Of a stretch of 40,329 bases of DNA, positions 30,171 to 37,821 are shown one piece after another. The position numbers and the translations under genes were made by a program. This DNA is from Bacillota bacterium (GTDB taxonomy: Bacteria > Bacillota > Sulfobacillia > Symbiobacteriales > ZC4RG38): positions 1-40,329 of the forward strand of contig JAKKUO010000018.1 in assembly GCA_021890795.1 (NCBI GenBank). Direction: 5' to 3'. The notes beneath the pieces were generated by a model. The model was not told the origin of the DNA. It made no database searches and saw only the letters and a program-made list of their open reading frames with translations. Numbering within the stretch: position 1 is the first letter of the stretch; each line of letters begins with the position of its first letter.

Positions 30171-31583
30171 GTGGGGGCCCTGGGGGTCAACCAGAAGTAC
30201 CGGCGGCTGTTGCTCCTGGTCCTTGCCGGCGGGGTAGGGCTGGCGGCGCTGCTGATCCATCCCTGGGGGCAGTACCTGTCGGCCCTCTCTCTTCTGGTCG
30301 CGATCCTGGTGGGGGTGGAGGTTCTGCTGCACGTGGAGCCTCGGCCGGGGATCCCCTCCAGTGACGAACTGGAGCGGCTCTCGGCCTCCTTCGACACCAC
30401 CCTGCGGATCAGCGACGAGACCATGGCCTACATGCGCCAGGGGCTGAACGAGGAGTCGGCGCAGAAGATCACCGACATCATGAAGTCCATCCTCGAGGTG
30501 GATGCCGTCGCCATCACCGACACGGAGAAGATCCTGGGCTTCAGCGGCGTTGGCTGCCGGCGGCACCGGCAAGGGGGGCCGATCCTCACCGGCGCGACCC
30601 GGGAGGTCCTCCAGACCGGCCAGCCCAAGGTGGTGGTGGACCCCCGGCTCCTGGCCTGTGACGAGCCCGGGTGTCCCCACCCCCTGAAGTCGTCGGTCAT
30701 CGCCCCCTTGAAGTTCCGGGACCAGGTGGTGGGGACTTTCAAGCTCTACAGCACCTCTCCCCGGCCCCTGCCGCCCCATGTGGCCCGGCTGGCGGTGGGG
30801 ATCGCCCAGCTCCTCAGCCTGCAGATGGAGCTGGCCGAGGCGGATCGGCAGCGGCAGCTCGCGACCAAGGCCCGGCTGGAGGCCCTCCAGGCCCAGATCC
30901 GGCCGCACTTCCTGTTCAACGTGCTGAACACCATCATCCACTTCAGCCGCACCGACGTGGAGCGGGCCCGGGAGATGCTGGTGCAGCTCGCCAACTTCTT
31001 CCGCCGGTCCCTCAGTTACCGGGGGAACTTCATCACCCTCCAGGAGGAGATCGAGTATATCAATACCTACCTCAGCCTGGAGAAGGCCCGGTTCGGGGAG
31101 AAGCTGACGGTGCAGATGAAGCTCGACCCCAAGGCCCTCGCGGTCTCCATCCCCATTCTGACCATTCAGCCTCTGGTGGAGAACGCGGTGGTCCACGGCA
31201 TCGCCCCCAAGGAGGAGGGGGGCAAGGTCGGGGTCCGGGTCCGCCGGGTTCGGAACGAGATCCAGATCCTGGTGGCAGACTCCGGGGTGGGCATGGACCG
31301 GGAGACCCTCCGCCGGGTCTTCCAGGAGGGCTACGCTACCGGCATGGGCCTCGGCATTTCCAACGTCAACGACCGGCTGGTGAGCCTCTATGGGCCGGAG
31401 TACGGCCTCCGGATCCGGAGCAGTCCCGGCCGGGGCACCGTGGTCCGGTTGCGGATCCCCCTGGCCGGCGGGGCGGCCGGGCGGCCGGAGGCCGGGCAGG
31501 GCCAGGGATTGAGCCGCAGCGGAGACCGTGGGGCCGTGGCACCGGCCGGCGCCGGTGCCTACCTGGAGGGCCCGGGGGATTAG
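30171..31583 (+). CDS. LytS-type sensor histidine kinase
   Basis: The 470-residue membrane kinase has two N-terminal helices (about 12-29 and 35-54) instead of the five-helix LytS sensor. A GAF-type domain (about 80-220) retains the family's conserved Cys-rich segment (LLACDEPGCPHPLKSS) and GVGCRRHRQGG. The phospho-acceptor is His246 in QIRPHFLFN, and the HATPase domain has N338 and DSGVGM. The last about 40 residues are Gly/Ala/Arg low complexity with no domain. A GTG start at 30171 abuts AGGGG and follows the hpt stop by 3 bases. The likely partner is the LytTR regulator at 32903, separated by one opposite-strand gene. Ligand unknown. Confidence 0.92.
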   Translation: MGALGVNQKYRRLLLLVLAGGVGLAALLIHPWGQYLSALSLLVAILVGVEVLLHVEPRPGIPSSDELERLSASFDTTLRISDETMAYMRQGLNEESAQKITDIMKSILEVDAVAITDTEKILGFSGVGCRRHRQGGPILTGATREVLQTGQPKVVVDPRLLACDEPGCPHPLKSSVIAPLKFRDQVVGTFKLYSTSPRPLPPHVARLAVGIAQLLSLQMELAEADRQRQLATKARLEALQAQIRPHFLFNVLNTIIHFSRTDVERAREMLVQLANFFRRSLSYRGNFITLQEEIEYINTYLSLEKARFGEKLTVQMKLDPKALAVSIPILTIQPLVENAVVHGIAPKEEGGKVGVRVRRVRNEIQILVADSGVGMDRETLRRVFQEGYATGMGLGISNVNDRLVSLYGPEYGLRIRSSPGRGTVVRLRIPLAGGAAGRPEAGQGQGLSRSGDRGAVAPAGAGAYLEGPGD

Positions 31584-31601
31584 ACCCGCCGGAGACGGCT
31601 A

Positions 31602-31630
31602 CGGGCCGCAGGTCATCGACCTGCGGCCCG
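31602..31630. terminator. Bidirectional terminator between kinase and diguanylate cyclase genes
   Basis: CGGGCCGCAGGT/ACCTGCGGCCCG is a perfect 12-bp stem with loop CATCG between two convergent genes. Confidence 0.75.
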
Positions 31631-31644
31631 CCGTGAAACGCCCC

Positions 31645-32733
31645 CTACCGCCGGGGAGCCTGCCACCAGGTGTAAGGGGACTGGGACGGCATCCAGGTGC
31701 CGCCCGGAGGGGCTCCGGGGGCCGCCGCAAGGCAGCACTGGTTCTTCCCCCGGGACTTGGCCCGCCGCAGCGCCCGGTCCGCCGCCTCCAGGAGTTGCCG
31801 GGGGCTGGTGCCGTGGTCGGGGAAGGCGGCGATCCCCGCGCTGAGGGTGACGTAGATGGGATGGGGACACCCCGGGCAGGTGAAGGGGTGCCGAGCCACG
31901 GTCTGGCGGATCCGCTCCGCCCGCTCCAGGGCGGCCCGGGAGTCCGCCCCCCGGAGGAGCAGGGTGAACTCCTCGCCGCCGTACCGGGCCAGAAAATCCT
32001 CCGGCTGGAGCAAGGAGGCCAGGAGGTCCGCCACCTGCTGCAGGACCGTGTCTGCCCCGGGGTGGCCGATGGTGGCGTTCAGGTGCTTGAAATCGTCCAC
32101 GTCCAGGAAGGCCACCGCCAGGGGCTGGCCGGTGGCCCGGGCATGCTCCAGGGCCTGCAGGAGCCGGGCGTGGAAGGCCCGGAAGTTCGGCAGGTGGGTC
32201 TTGAAGTCCGTGAGGGCCCAGGACCGGGCCTGCCGCTCCCGGCCGGACAGGATGCCGACCACCCCGCCGAGGAGGACCAGGTACGCGCTGCGCAGGAAGG
32301 CCCGGCCCGTCAGGTCTCCTTGCACCAGGGCTACGGTGGACAGGTACGCCAGGGCGCATCCCAGGCTGACGGTGAGCCCGGCCCTGGGCCCGTGGATGAG
32401 GTTGGCCTGGGCGGCAATCAGGGGGTAAAAGTGGTAGGCGTCGGAGCGCAGACCCCCCCGTAGCCCGATGGCCAGGGTCACCACCGCGGCGTCGGCCAGA
32501 TAGACCAGCGCCCAGAGCCGGGACGGCCCCTCCCGGGGCTGGCGCCAGGTCTGCCGGAGCCGGAAGTAGAGGACTCCGGTGACCAGAGCGTAGGCCAGGA
32601 CCAGCAGGCTCTGGCGACCGGCCGGGCGGTAATCGCTGACCAGCGGCAGCAGGGCCACGACCGGAATGAGCAGAATCCGTATCAGCAACAGTACCAGTTC
32701 GGCGGCCCGGGGATGGGACCACAGGCTGTTCAT
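31645..32733 (-). CDS. Membrane diguanylate cyclase (GGDEF domain)
   Basis: The 362-residue protein has about six N-terminal helices (residues 10-165) and a GGDEF domain (about 175-335) with an intact GGEEF signature (252-256), so it should make cyclic di-GMP. The inhibitory I-site position reads QPED instead of RxxD, so product inhibition may be lost. A CxxC (CPGC) is inserted after HPFT. The ATG at 32733 follows GAGGGAGGA; an alternative ATG 15 bases earlier is possible. It lies between the LytS-type kinase and LytTR genes on the other strand, starting 170 bp from the LytTR start. Confidence 0.92.
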   Translation of the reverse strand: MNSLWSHPRAAELVLLLIRILLIPVVALLPLVSDYRPAGRQSLLVLAYALVTGVLYFRLRQTWRQPREGPSRLWALVYLADAAVVTLAIGLRGGLRSDAYHFYPLIAAQANLIHGPRAGLTVSLGCALAYLSTVALVQGDLTGRAFLRSAYLVLLGGVVGILSGRERQARSWALTDFKTHLPNFRAFHARLLQALEHARATGQPLAVAFLDVDDFKHLNATIGHPGADTVLQQVADLLASLLQPEDFLARYGGEEFTLLLRGADSRAALERAERIRQTVARHPFTCPGCPHPIYVTLSAGIAAFPDHGTSPRQLLEAADRALRRAKSRGKNQCCLAAAPGAPPGGTWMPSQSPYTWWQAPRR

Positions 32734-32902
32734 GGGTTCCTCCCTCATAGCCGGTCACCTTCCGCCGGCGGTGGTGTCTTGCCGGGGCACGGCGGACGGC
32801 GGCCCCGGCCCGGCGGGCCGGGCGAGGACCGGTGCGCCGCCCGGCAGGGGTGGGCGCTGCTCGCAATACGGTGCTGGTGACTTCTCGTTGCAAGGGAGCG
32901 GA

Positions 32903-33676
32903 ATGCCGGTGGTGCTGAAGGCGCTGATCGTCGACGACGAGTATCCCGCCCGGATGGAACTCCGGTACATGTTGGAGAAGCATCCGGACGTGGAGATCAT
33001 CGGTGAGGCGACCAACGCCCGGGAGGCACTCCGACTGATCGAAGCCCTGGACTACGACGTGATCTTCCTCGACGTGCAGATGCCGGGCATGAGCGGGATC
33101 GACCTGGCGGCACAGTTGAAGAACCGCCCCGTCCCGCCGAAGGTGGTTTTCGTCACCGCTTACGAGCACTACGCCGTGCCGGCCTTTGCCCTTCGGGCCG
33201 TGGACTACCTGCTGAAGCCCTTCGACGACGAGCGGCTGGCGGAGACCATCCAGCGGCTCCGGGAGATGCACGGCGGGTCCGGGCAGGGGGAGGGGGACCG
33301 GGGGGAGCCGCCGGCCCGGGAGGGACGGAAGGGCCCGACCCTGAACTGGGTCCTCTGCGAGCGGGACGGACGGCAGATTCCGGTGCCCCTGGACGAGATC
33401 GTCTACATCTTCTCCGAGGGATACAACGTGTATGTACAGACCTACTCCGAGCGGCTCCTGACCCGGTACACCCTCCAGGAGCTGACCGAACGGTTGCCCG
33501 GCGACCAGTTCTTCCGCTGCCACCGGAGCTACCTGATCAACATCTACCAGGTGCGGGAGCTGAGCCCGTACTTCAACGGGGCTTACCTCCTGCGGATGAA
33601 GGACAAGAACCACAGCGAGGTGCCGGTCAGCCGGGCGAACGTCAAGCGCCTGAAGGAGCTTTTCTCCATGGACTGA
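32903..33676 (+). CDS. LytTR-family response regulator
   Basis: The 257-residue DNA-binding regulator has a receiver domain (1-120; acidic pair D11/D12, phospho-acceptor Asp57 in IFLDVQMPG, Lys in YLLKPFD). An acidic/Gly linker follows, then a LytTR domain (about 150-255: IVYIFSEGYNVYVQT, LPGDQFFRCHRSYLINI, VPVSRANVKRLKELF). The ATG at 32903 follows CAAGGGAGCGGA. The LytS-type kinase at 30171 is the obvious partner. No autoregulatory LytTR repeat could be picked out in the 170-bp gap before it. Confidence 0.95.
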   Translation: MPVVLKALIVDDEYPARMELRYMLEKHPDVEIIGEATNAREALRLIEALDYDVIFLDVQMPGMSGIDLAAQLKNRPVPPKVVFVTAYEHYAVPAFALRAVDYLLKPFDDERLAETIQRLREMHGGSGQGEGDRGEPPAREGRKGPTLNWVLCERDGRQIPVPLDEIVYIFSEGYNVYVQTYSERLLTRYTLQELTERLPGDQFFRCHRSYLINIYQVRELSPYFNGAYLLRMKDKNHSEVPVSRANVKRLKELFSMD

Positions 33677-33693
33677 CCGGTTTGGCCCGCCCT

Positions 33694-33723
33694 GGCCCGC
33701 CCCGAGCGGCGGGCCTTTTTCTT
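33694..33723 (+). terminator. Intrinsic terminator of the LytTR gene
   Basis: GGCCCGCC/GGCGGGCC (33694-33701 with 33708-33715) is followed directly by TTTTTCTT, the clearest Rho-independent terminator in the window. Confidence 0.92.
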
Positions 33724-33784
33724 GGTGGGCTCTGGCCGATGAGCCGAGCCTCCGGTGGCCACTACCCGTGGGCCGAGGCACTCC
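33724..33784. repeat. Degenerate 30-31 bp tandem repeat at the EamA stop codon
   Basis: Copy 1 (33724-33753) and copy 2 (33754-33784) both begin GGTGG and share GCCGAG and a CTCC ending. Identity is only moderate. Copy 2 contains the stop codon (33762-33764). Confidence 0.35.
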
Positions 33785-34745
33785 CCAGCTGGGCCCCGGT
33801 CACCCCGGCCAGCACCGCCAGGGCCCCGAGGACCTGGACCGGGGTGAGGGCCTCCCCCACCAGCACCCAGGCCGCGGCGGCCCCCACCACCGGCTCCAGG
33901 GTACCCATGATCACCGCCGGGGTGGGCGGCAGGCTCCGGAGCCCCCACAGGTAGAGGCCGAAGGGCACTACCGTGGCCAGCACGGCGATATAGAGGAAGT
34001 AGCCCCACAGCCAGGGGGACCGGACCTGGGCCAGGGCCTGCCAGGGAGGCAGGACCAGGTGCCAGAGGAGGCTCCCGATGCCCAGGCCCCAGAGCAGCAC
34101 CGTCCAGGAGTTGAGGCGCTCTACCAGCCGGCTGCCGTAGAGGGTGTAGAAGGAGAGGGCCACCGCGGAGGCCAGCCCGGAGAGGACGCCCAGGGGAGAG
34201 AGGCGCAGCCCCTCCCGGCCGCCCAGGACCAGGAGGCCAGATCCGGCCAGGGCCAGGGTCAGAGAGAGGAGCAGCGCCGGGCTAAGGGGCTGGCGCCGGA
34301 CCACCCGGACGTAAAGGGCGGTCAGCAGGGGGGCCAGGTACTGGAGGAAGATGGCCGTGGCCACGTTGGTGGCTTCGATGGCGTAGAGGTAGGTGAACTG
34401 GACCGTCGCCATTCCTCCGAGGCCCCAGAGGGCCACCGGTCCCCACTCCCGCCGGGGGAGCACCACCAGGGCGGGCCGGGTGCAGCCGAGCCACAGGAGC
34501 AGGATAAGGAAGGCGAGGGTCATCCGGAAGTCGACCAGCAGCAGGGCGTCGATCTCGCCTTGAAAGAGCCGTTTGGCTACCGCACCGGCCACACCCCAGA
34601 GGGTGGCTGCGGCGGCCACCGCCAGATACCCCGCGGCGGGCCGCGCGAGCCTGGGGCCAGGCCGGGAAGGGGTCGGGGCGGTCACGGCCTTCGACTCCCC
34701 TGCCGCCTGGGACGGATATCCAACCGTTTGGTTATTCTCAACCAA
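33762..34745 (-). CDS. EamA-family (DMT) transporter
   Basis: The 327-residue inner-membrane protein has ten predicted helices in two homologous EamA halves. Half one contains AAAATLWGVAGAVAKRLF and EATNVATAIFLQYLAPLLTALY. Half two contains YTLYGSRLVERLNSWTVLLWG and PAVIMGTLEPVVGAAAAWVLVGEALTPVQVLG. It should export or exchange a small metabolite such as an amino acid or nucleotide derivative; the substrate cannot be told. A TTG start at 34745 lies 4-5 bases after AGGAGG; further upstream the frame has no site. A short inverted repeat (TTGGTT/AACCAA) overlaps the start codon. Confidence 0.9.
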   Translation of the reverse strand: MVENNQTVGYPSQAAGESKAVTAPTPSRPGPRLARPAAGYLAVAAAATLWGVAGAVAKRLFQGEIDALLLVDFRMTLAFLILLLWLGCTRPALVVLPRREWGPVALWGLGGMATVQFTYLYAIEATNVATAIFLQYLAPLLTALYVRVVRRQPLSPALLLSLTLALAGSGLLVLGGREGLRLSPLGVLSGLASAVALSFYTLYGSRLVERLNSWTVLLWGLGIGSLLWHLVLPPWQALAQVRSPWLWGYFLYIAVLATVVPFGLYLWGLRSLPPTPAVIMGTLEPVVGAAAAWVLVGEALTPVQVLGALAVLAGVTGAQLGSASAHG

Positions 34746-34786
34746 GGAGCCTCCTTCCTGCAAACTTTCAGATGGACATGGGACCA

Positions 34787-34814
34787 CCGACCCAGGGCCT
34801 GGGCCCTGGGTCGG
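34787..34814. terminator. Hairpin after folE
   Basis: CCGACCCAGGGC/GCCCTGGGTCGG is a perfect 12-bp stem (34787-34798 with 34803-34814) just after the folE stop, separating it from the EamA gene. Confidence 0.7.
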
Positions 34815-34819
34815 CCGGA

Positions 34820-35464
34820 TTACCGGAGGGTCCCCCGGATCAGGGCCAGGGCTTCCTTCCGGGCCACCTCGCTCTTCCGGAAGATCCCCCGCACCGCGGA
34901 GGTGACGGTGACGGCGCCGGGCTTGCGCACGCCCCGCATGGTCATGCACATGTGCTCCGCTTCCATCACCACCATGACCCCCATGGGCTGGAGCCGCTCC
35001 ATGATCAGGTCGGCCACCTGGCTGGTCAGCCGCTCCTGGAGCTGGGGCCGCCGGGCGTACTCCTCGACCACCCGGGCCAGCTTGGAAAGCCCCACCACCT
35101 TGCCCTTCCGGGGGATGTAGACCACGTGGGCCTTGCCGACGAAGGGCACCAGGTGGTGTTCGCAGATGGACTGGAAGGGGATGTCCTTGACGATGACCAT
35201 CTCCTCGTGGTCCTCGGAGAAGGTGACCTCCAGGTGCCGGGCCGGATCGACCCGTAGGCCGAGGGTTACCTCTTCAAAGTAGTCGGCGACCCGGCGGGGG
35301 GTATCCACCAGCCCCTCCCGGTCCGGGTCCTCGCCGATCGCTTCCAGGATCATGCGGACAGCGGCCTTGATCTTCTCCTTGTCCACCGGCCGGGGCTGTC
35401 CGTTCTCTGCCCGCCCGGGCATCAGGTTGTCCACCTGTCGGGGCTGTGGGTTCAGCTGCGCCAT
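34820..35464 (-). CDS. folE: GTP cyclohydrolase I
   Basis: This enzyme makes 7,8-dihydroneopterin triphosphate from GTP, the first step of folate biosynthesis. The 214-residue product has the zinc ligands of type IA enzymes: Cys101 and His in [10 protein letters not shown], and Cys173 in [19 protein letters not shown] and the C-terminal RKEALALI are also present. The ATG at 35464 follows AAGGAGG; a GTG at 35488 would overlap the upstream gene's TGA by four bases. It is cotranscribed with the DHPS-like gene. Confidence 0.96.
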   Translation of the reverse strand: MAQLNPQPRQVDNLMPGRAENGQPRPVDKEKIKAAVRMILEAIGEDPDREGLVDTPRRVADYFEEVTLGLRVDPARHLEVTFSEDHEEMVIVKDIPFQSICEHHLVPFVGKAHVVYIPRKGKVVGLSKLARVVEEYARRPQLQERLTSQVADLIMERLQPMGVMVVMEAEHMCMTMRGVRKPGAVTVTSAVRGIFRKSEVARKEALALIRGTLR

Positions 35465-35484
35465 GGGCTGTTCCTCCTTACCGT

Positions 35485-36759
35485 TCACAACTCCAGCAGG
35501 CCCTCGATCTCCTGAAGGGCCGGGGCCAATTCAGGCCACTTGCAGGCGTCCGCCCGCAGGAAGGCGGCGCCCCCGCAGAGGGCTCTGGCGCTGGCCGCGG
35601 CCATCGCGGCCACCGGCCCCGGCCACGGGGAGAAGGCCACCGGTGGGCCGTAACTGGTCAGTTCCCGGAGCCGCCGGGTGAGGGTGCGGGCTGCCGGGCC
35701 CGGCGGCAGCCACGGGGCCGGGCCTGGGTCAAGGATGCAACGGCCGGGGCTGAGCCCTGCATCGAAAAGGGCGACGGTCACCTGCCAGGCTTGCCGGCCC
35801 AGGGCGGCCATCCCTTCTGTCCAGTCCTCCTCGTCCCGGCCCCGGGGGGTGTCCTGGGGCGGCGGCCCCTCGGGCATCGGCACCCCCGGGGGAACCGGCA
35901 GCCCCACCCACAGGTACCCGCCCGCGGCCTCCACCAGAGGGGCGAGGTCCGGGGCGAGGCCGGCCTCGGTCCGGAGGATGTCCGCCCCCCCGGCCAGGGC
36001 CTGCCGGGCCTCTTCCGGGTTGCGGACGGGAACAGCGAGGAGCCGGTCGGGCCAGGCCGGCCGCAGGGCCGCCAGGGCGGCCAGGCCCCCCTCCGCCGGC
36101 GGCGTTCCCAGTTCCAGGACGATGACGCCGGCGGCCGCCGCCACCCGCGCCGCCTCCTGTACCTCTTCCAGACTGGCGCCAGGGGCCGGCAGGACCGCCA
36201 CCCCCCAGACCCGGCGGCCGAAGTCCCAGCGCAGGTCGGGCAGCCGGGCCGGCGGCAGCAGTTCGGGCACCCCGCGGGCCCGGCCCCCGTCCCCCAGGGG
36301 GATGCGGCCGCCGTGGAGGTCGTCCAGGGTCTCTTCCACCACTTGCCCCTGACGGGCGGGCTGCCGGGCCACCGGCAGGTACCCGGGGACGGTGCGGATC
36401 AGCACCCCCTGCAGGGCGTCGGCGAACTCCGGCAGATGGTAGACGGTCTGCCGGTAGAGCTTGGCGATCAGGCTCCGGAGGGTGACCAGGTTGCCGATGA
36501 CGATGACATCCACCTCGTCCGCGGCGAAGTCGGCGCACGACCAGGGGGTGGCCAGGTCCCCGCCCCGGGCCAGGATCTCCTGCTTGATGATGTTGGCGGC
36601 CTTGGTGGGTACCCGCTCCACCAGGATGGCCAGGGAGACCCCCTTGGGGGCCATCAGGGGGATACCGCCCCGGTCCACCTCGATCCGCCGCATCTCCCGG
36701 GCGAGTGCGGCGATGGACCGGCGGTCGAGCAGTCGGGCATGAAACCGGGTACCTGACAT
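35485..36759 (-). CDS. Dihydropteroate synthase-like protein with degenerate catalytic domain
   Basis: The 424-residue protein has an N-terminal domain (about 5-115) like the extension found on DHPS of Clostridia and Thermotogae ([39 protein letters not shown]). The C-terminal 240 residues are in the right place and length for a DHPS TIM barrel. Where DHPS has NVTPDSFSDGG this reads [19 protein letters not shown] becomes [11 protein letters not shown]; the SRK loop reads FSPWPG; and RxHD is not found. Catalysis is therefore doubtful. Overlap of its TGA with a folE GTG and shared promoter tie it to folate. The ATG at 36759 is served by GGTGGGAGG; a GTG at 36789 lacks a site. Confidence 0.7.
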   Translation of the reverse strand: MSGTRFHARLLDRRSIAALAREMRRIEVDRGGIPLMAPKGVSLAILVERVPTKAANIIKQEILARGGDLATPWSCADFAADEVDVIVIGNLVTLRSLIAKLYRQTVYHLPEFADALQGVLIRTVPGYLPVARQPARQGQVVEETLDDLHGGRIPLGDGGRARGVPELLPPARLPDLRWDFGRRVWGVAVLPAPGASLEEVQEAARVAAAAGVIVLELGTPPAEGGLAALAALRPAWPDRLLAVPVRNPEEARQALAGGADILRTEAGLAPDLAPLVEAAGGYLWVGLPVPPGVPMPEGPPPQDTPRGRDEEDWTEGMAALGRQAWQVTVALFDAGLSPGRCILDPGPAPWLPPGPAARTLTRRLRELTSYGPPVAFSPWPGPVAAMAAASARALCGGAAFLRADACKWPELAPALQEIEGLLEL

Positions 36760-36792
36760 TCCCTCCCACCTTGCCTCCGGGTCTAGCACAAG

Positions 36793-36824
36793 CGCCCGGC
36801 GGCTCCGTCGCTGGCCGCCGGGCG
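36793..36824 (-). promoter_or_regulatory. Leader hairpin of the folate operon
   Basis: CGCCCGGCGGC/GCCGCCGGGCG forms a perfect 11-bp stem with a 10-base loop, about 15 bases from the predicted 5' end and about 35 bases before the start codon. It does not match the THF riboswitch core as I know it. Confidence 0.55.
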
Positions 36825-36845
36825 ACGCGCGGTAACACTTCCTCT

Positions 36846-36874
36846 ATTTTAGCAATCCCTCCAGCGGGGGAAAA
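36846..36874 (-). promoter_or_regulatory. Probable promoter of the DHPS-like/folE operon
   Basis: On the minus strand TTTTCC (36869-36874), 17 bases, and TAAAAT (36846-36851). The -10 is good and the -35 weak. Confidence 0.5.
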
Positions 36875-36954
36875 GTGGAGGTTATTGATCGGAAATAGGG
36901 AAAAGAAATAGGGGGCAGGCCCCCGGGCCGCCGGAACCGAAGGGCTCCAGCGCC

Positions 36955-36984
36955 TTGCCACAAGGGGCGACCCTCTTCTATAAA
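36955..36984 (+). promoter_or_regulatory. Promoter P1, upstream of the DUF2203 gene
   Basis: TTGCCA (36955-36960), 18 bases, and TATAAA (36979-36984). The AGGAGG just after the -10 lies at or before the predicted start of transcription and so is not a ribosome site. Confidence 0.65.
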
Positions 36985-36990
36985 GGAGGT

Positions 36991-37115
36991 AGATAGCGAG
37001 AGTGCGGCGAGACCGAGCCAGCGGACCAGCACCAGGAGGTGGCTGGATCTCAGGACGCTGCAGGCTCTGGGCAAGGTTCCTGGCGGCCCCGGTCGGTGGG
37101 CGCACCCCCGGTCAG
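36991..37115 (+). ncRNA. Candidate structured leader or small RNA from P1
   Basis: The transcript from P1 could fold with GAGA/TCTC and CCAG/CTGG closing around CCAGC...GCTGG (about 37006-37062). AGGA...TCCT can pair further on (about 37052-37082). I do not recognise a known riboswitch or housekeeping RNA. A 66-codon frame at 37002 has no acceptable ribosome site once P1 is considered. Confidence 0.3.
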
Positions 37116-37144
37116 TTGACGCAAATGGCCGCTGGCCGTATAAT
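37116..37144 (+). promoter_or_regulatory. Promoter P2 of the DUF2203 gene
   Basis: TTGACG (37116-37121), 17 bases, and a perfect TATAAT (37139-37144). Transcription should begin near 37151, 65 bases before the start codon. Confidence 0.85.
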
Positions 37145-37215
37145 TTCAGGAACAACCGGAGGATGCGGGTCGGGGCTCCGGCCTTGTCCCGCTTTCAGGT
37201 AGGGCGGGGTATGCC

Positions 37216-37665
37216 ATGTTCGTCCGGTATTTTACGCTGGCAGAGGCCAACGCCTGCATTCCGGAGCTTGAGCGGATCATCCGGCACCTGCAGTCCCTGC
37301 TCTCGGAGATGGAAGAGAAGCTGAACCGGCTACGGGAGGAGAAGGAGCGGGCCCGGAAGGCGGGGGTGCGGGTGGATGCTTCTACCTTCTTTGCCCAGGA
37401 GGCAGAACTGGACTTCCTGAAGCTGGAGGCCCAGAGCCACATCAACCGGATCAAGGAGATGGGCGCGGTGCTCCAGGACATCCACAGCGGCCTGGTGGAC
37501 TTCCCGGCGCTGGTGGATGGCCAGGAGGTTCTGCTCTGCTGGCGGCTCGGCGAGCCGTCCGTCCAGTACTATCACGGCCTGACGGAAGGGTTTGTCGGCC
37601 GCAAGCCCGTCCCGCCGGAGTGGCTGAAGGAGTCTCCCCCCGGCCAGCCCGGTGCCCAGGGGTAA
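37216..37665 (+). CDS. DUF2203 family protein
   Basis: The 149-residue cytoplasmic protein has an N-terminal helical half (FTLAEANACIPELERIIRHL, then a charged coiled-coil-like helix to about residue 90). A compact C-terminal half carries the family hallmarks GLVDFPALVDGQEVLLCWRLGE and YYHGLTEGFVGRKP. The function of the family is unknown. The ATG at 37216 is preceded by GGTAGGGCGGGG; an ATG five bases earlier is out of frame. Two strong promoters upstream suggest high or dual control. Confidence 0.88.
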   Translation: MFVRYFTLAEANACIPELERIIRHLQSLLSEMEEKLNRLREEKERARKAGVRVDASTFFAQEAELDFLKLEAQSHINRIKEMGAVLQDIHSGLVDFPALVDGQEVLLCWRLGEPSVQYYHGLTEGFVGRKPVPPEWLKESPPGQPGAQG

Positions 37666-37740
37666 GGGGAAAACCCTCGGAACCGCAGGTAGCCACACCG
37701 TTCGAACATCCTTGCGCCCCCAGGAAGGCGGGCGCCGCCC

Positions 37741-37771
37741 GGGACCCCGGCCCGGTATGGGCCGGGGTCCC
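37741..37771 (+). terminator. Terminator after the DUF2203 gene
   Basis: GGGACCCCGGCCC/GGGCCGGGGTCCC is a perfect 13-bp stem with loop GGTAT, followed by GCTTGC. Confidence 0.75.
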
Positions 37772-37821
37772 GCTTGCATACATCTGGGATGGGCAGCGAG
37801 CGGGGTGCGAAGAGGTAGGTG

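Larger units (their letters stand above)
36760..37215. other. 456-bp divergent region between folate operon and DUF2203 gene
   Basis: On the minus strand it holds the folate operon leader with an 11-bp hairpin and a weak promoter. On the plus strand it holds two good promoters 160 bp apart and a potentially structured leader. A doublet GAAATAGGG-AAAA-GAAATAGGG occurs near 36892-36914. No gene with convincing coding character was found. Confidence 0.7.

Noticed and set aside
31613-33781. A 722-codon minus-strand frame covering the cyclase and LytTR genes
   Set aside because: It is an out-of-frame shadow of the cyclase on the same strand and an antisense shadow of the LytTR gene.
36760-36850. 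THF riboswitch in front of the folate operon
   Set aside because: Only a simple hairpin is present. The conserved pseudoknot segments I know of are not found.
37002-37202. A 66-codon gene starting with GTG behind AGGAGGT
   Set aside because: The AGGAGGT is 12 bases from the GTG and lies at the predicted P1 transcription start. The frame runs through promoter P2 and the product has no protein-like pattern.
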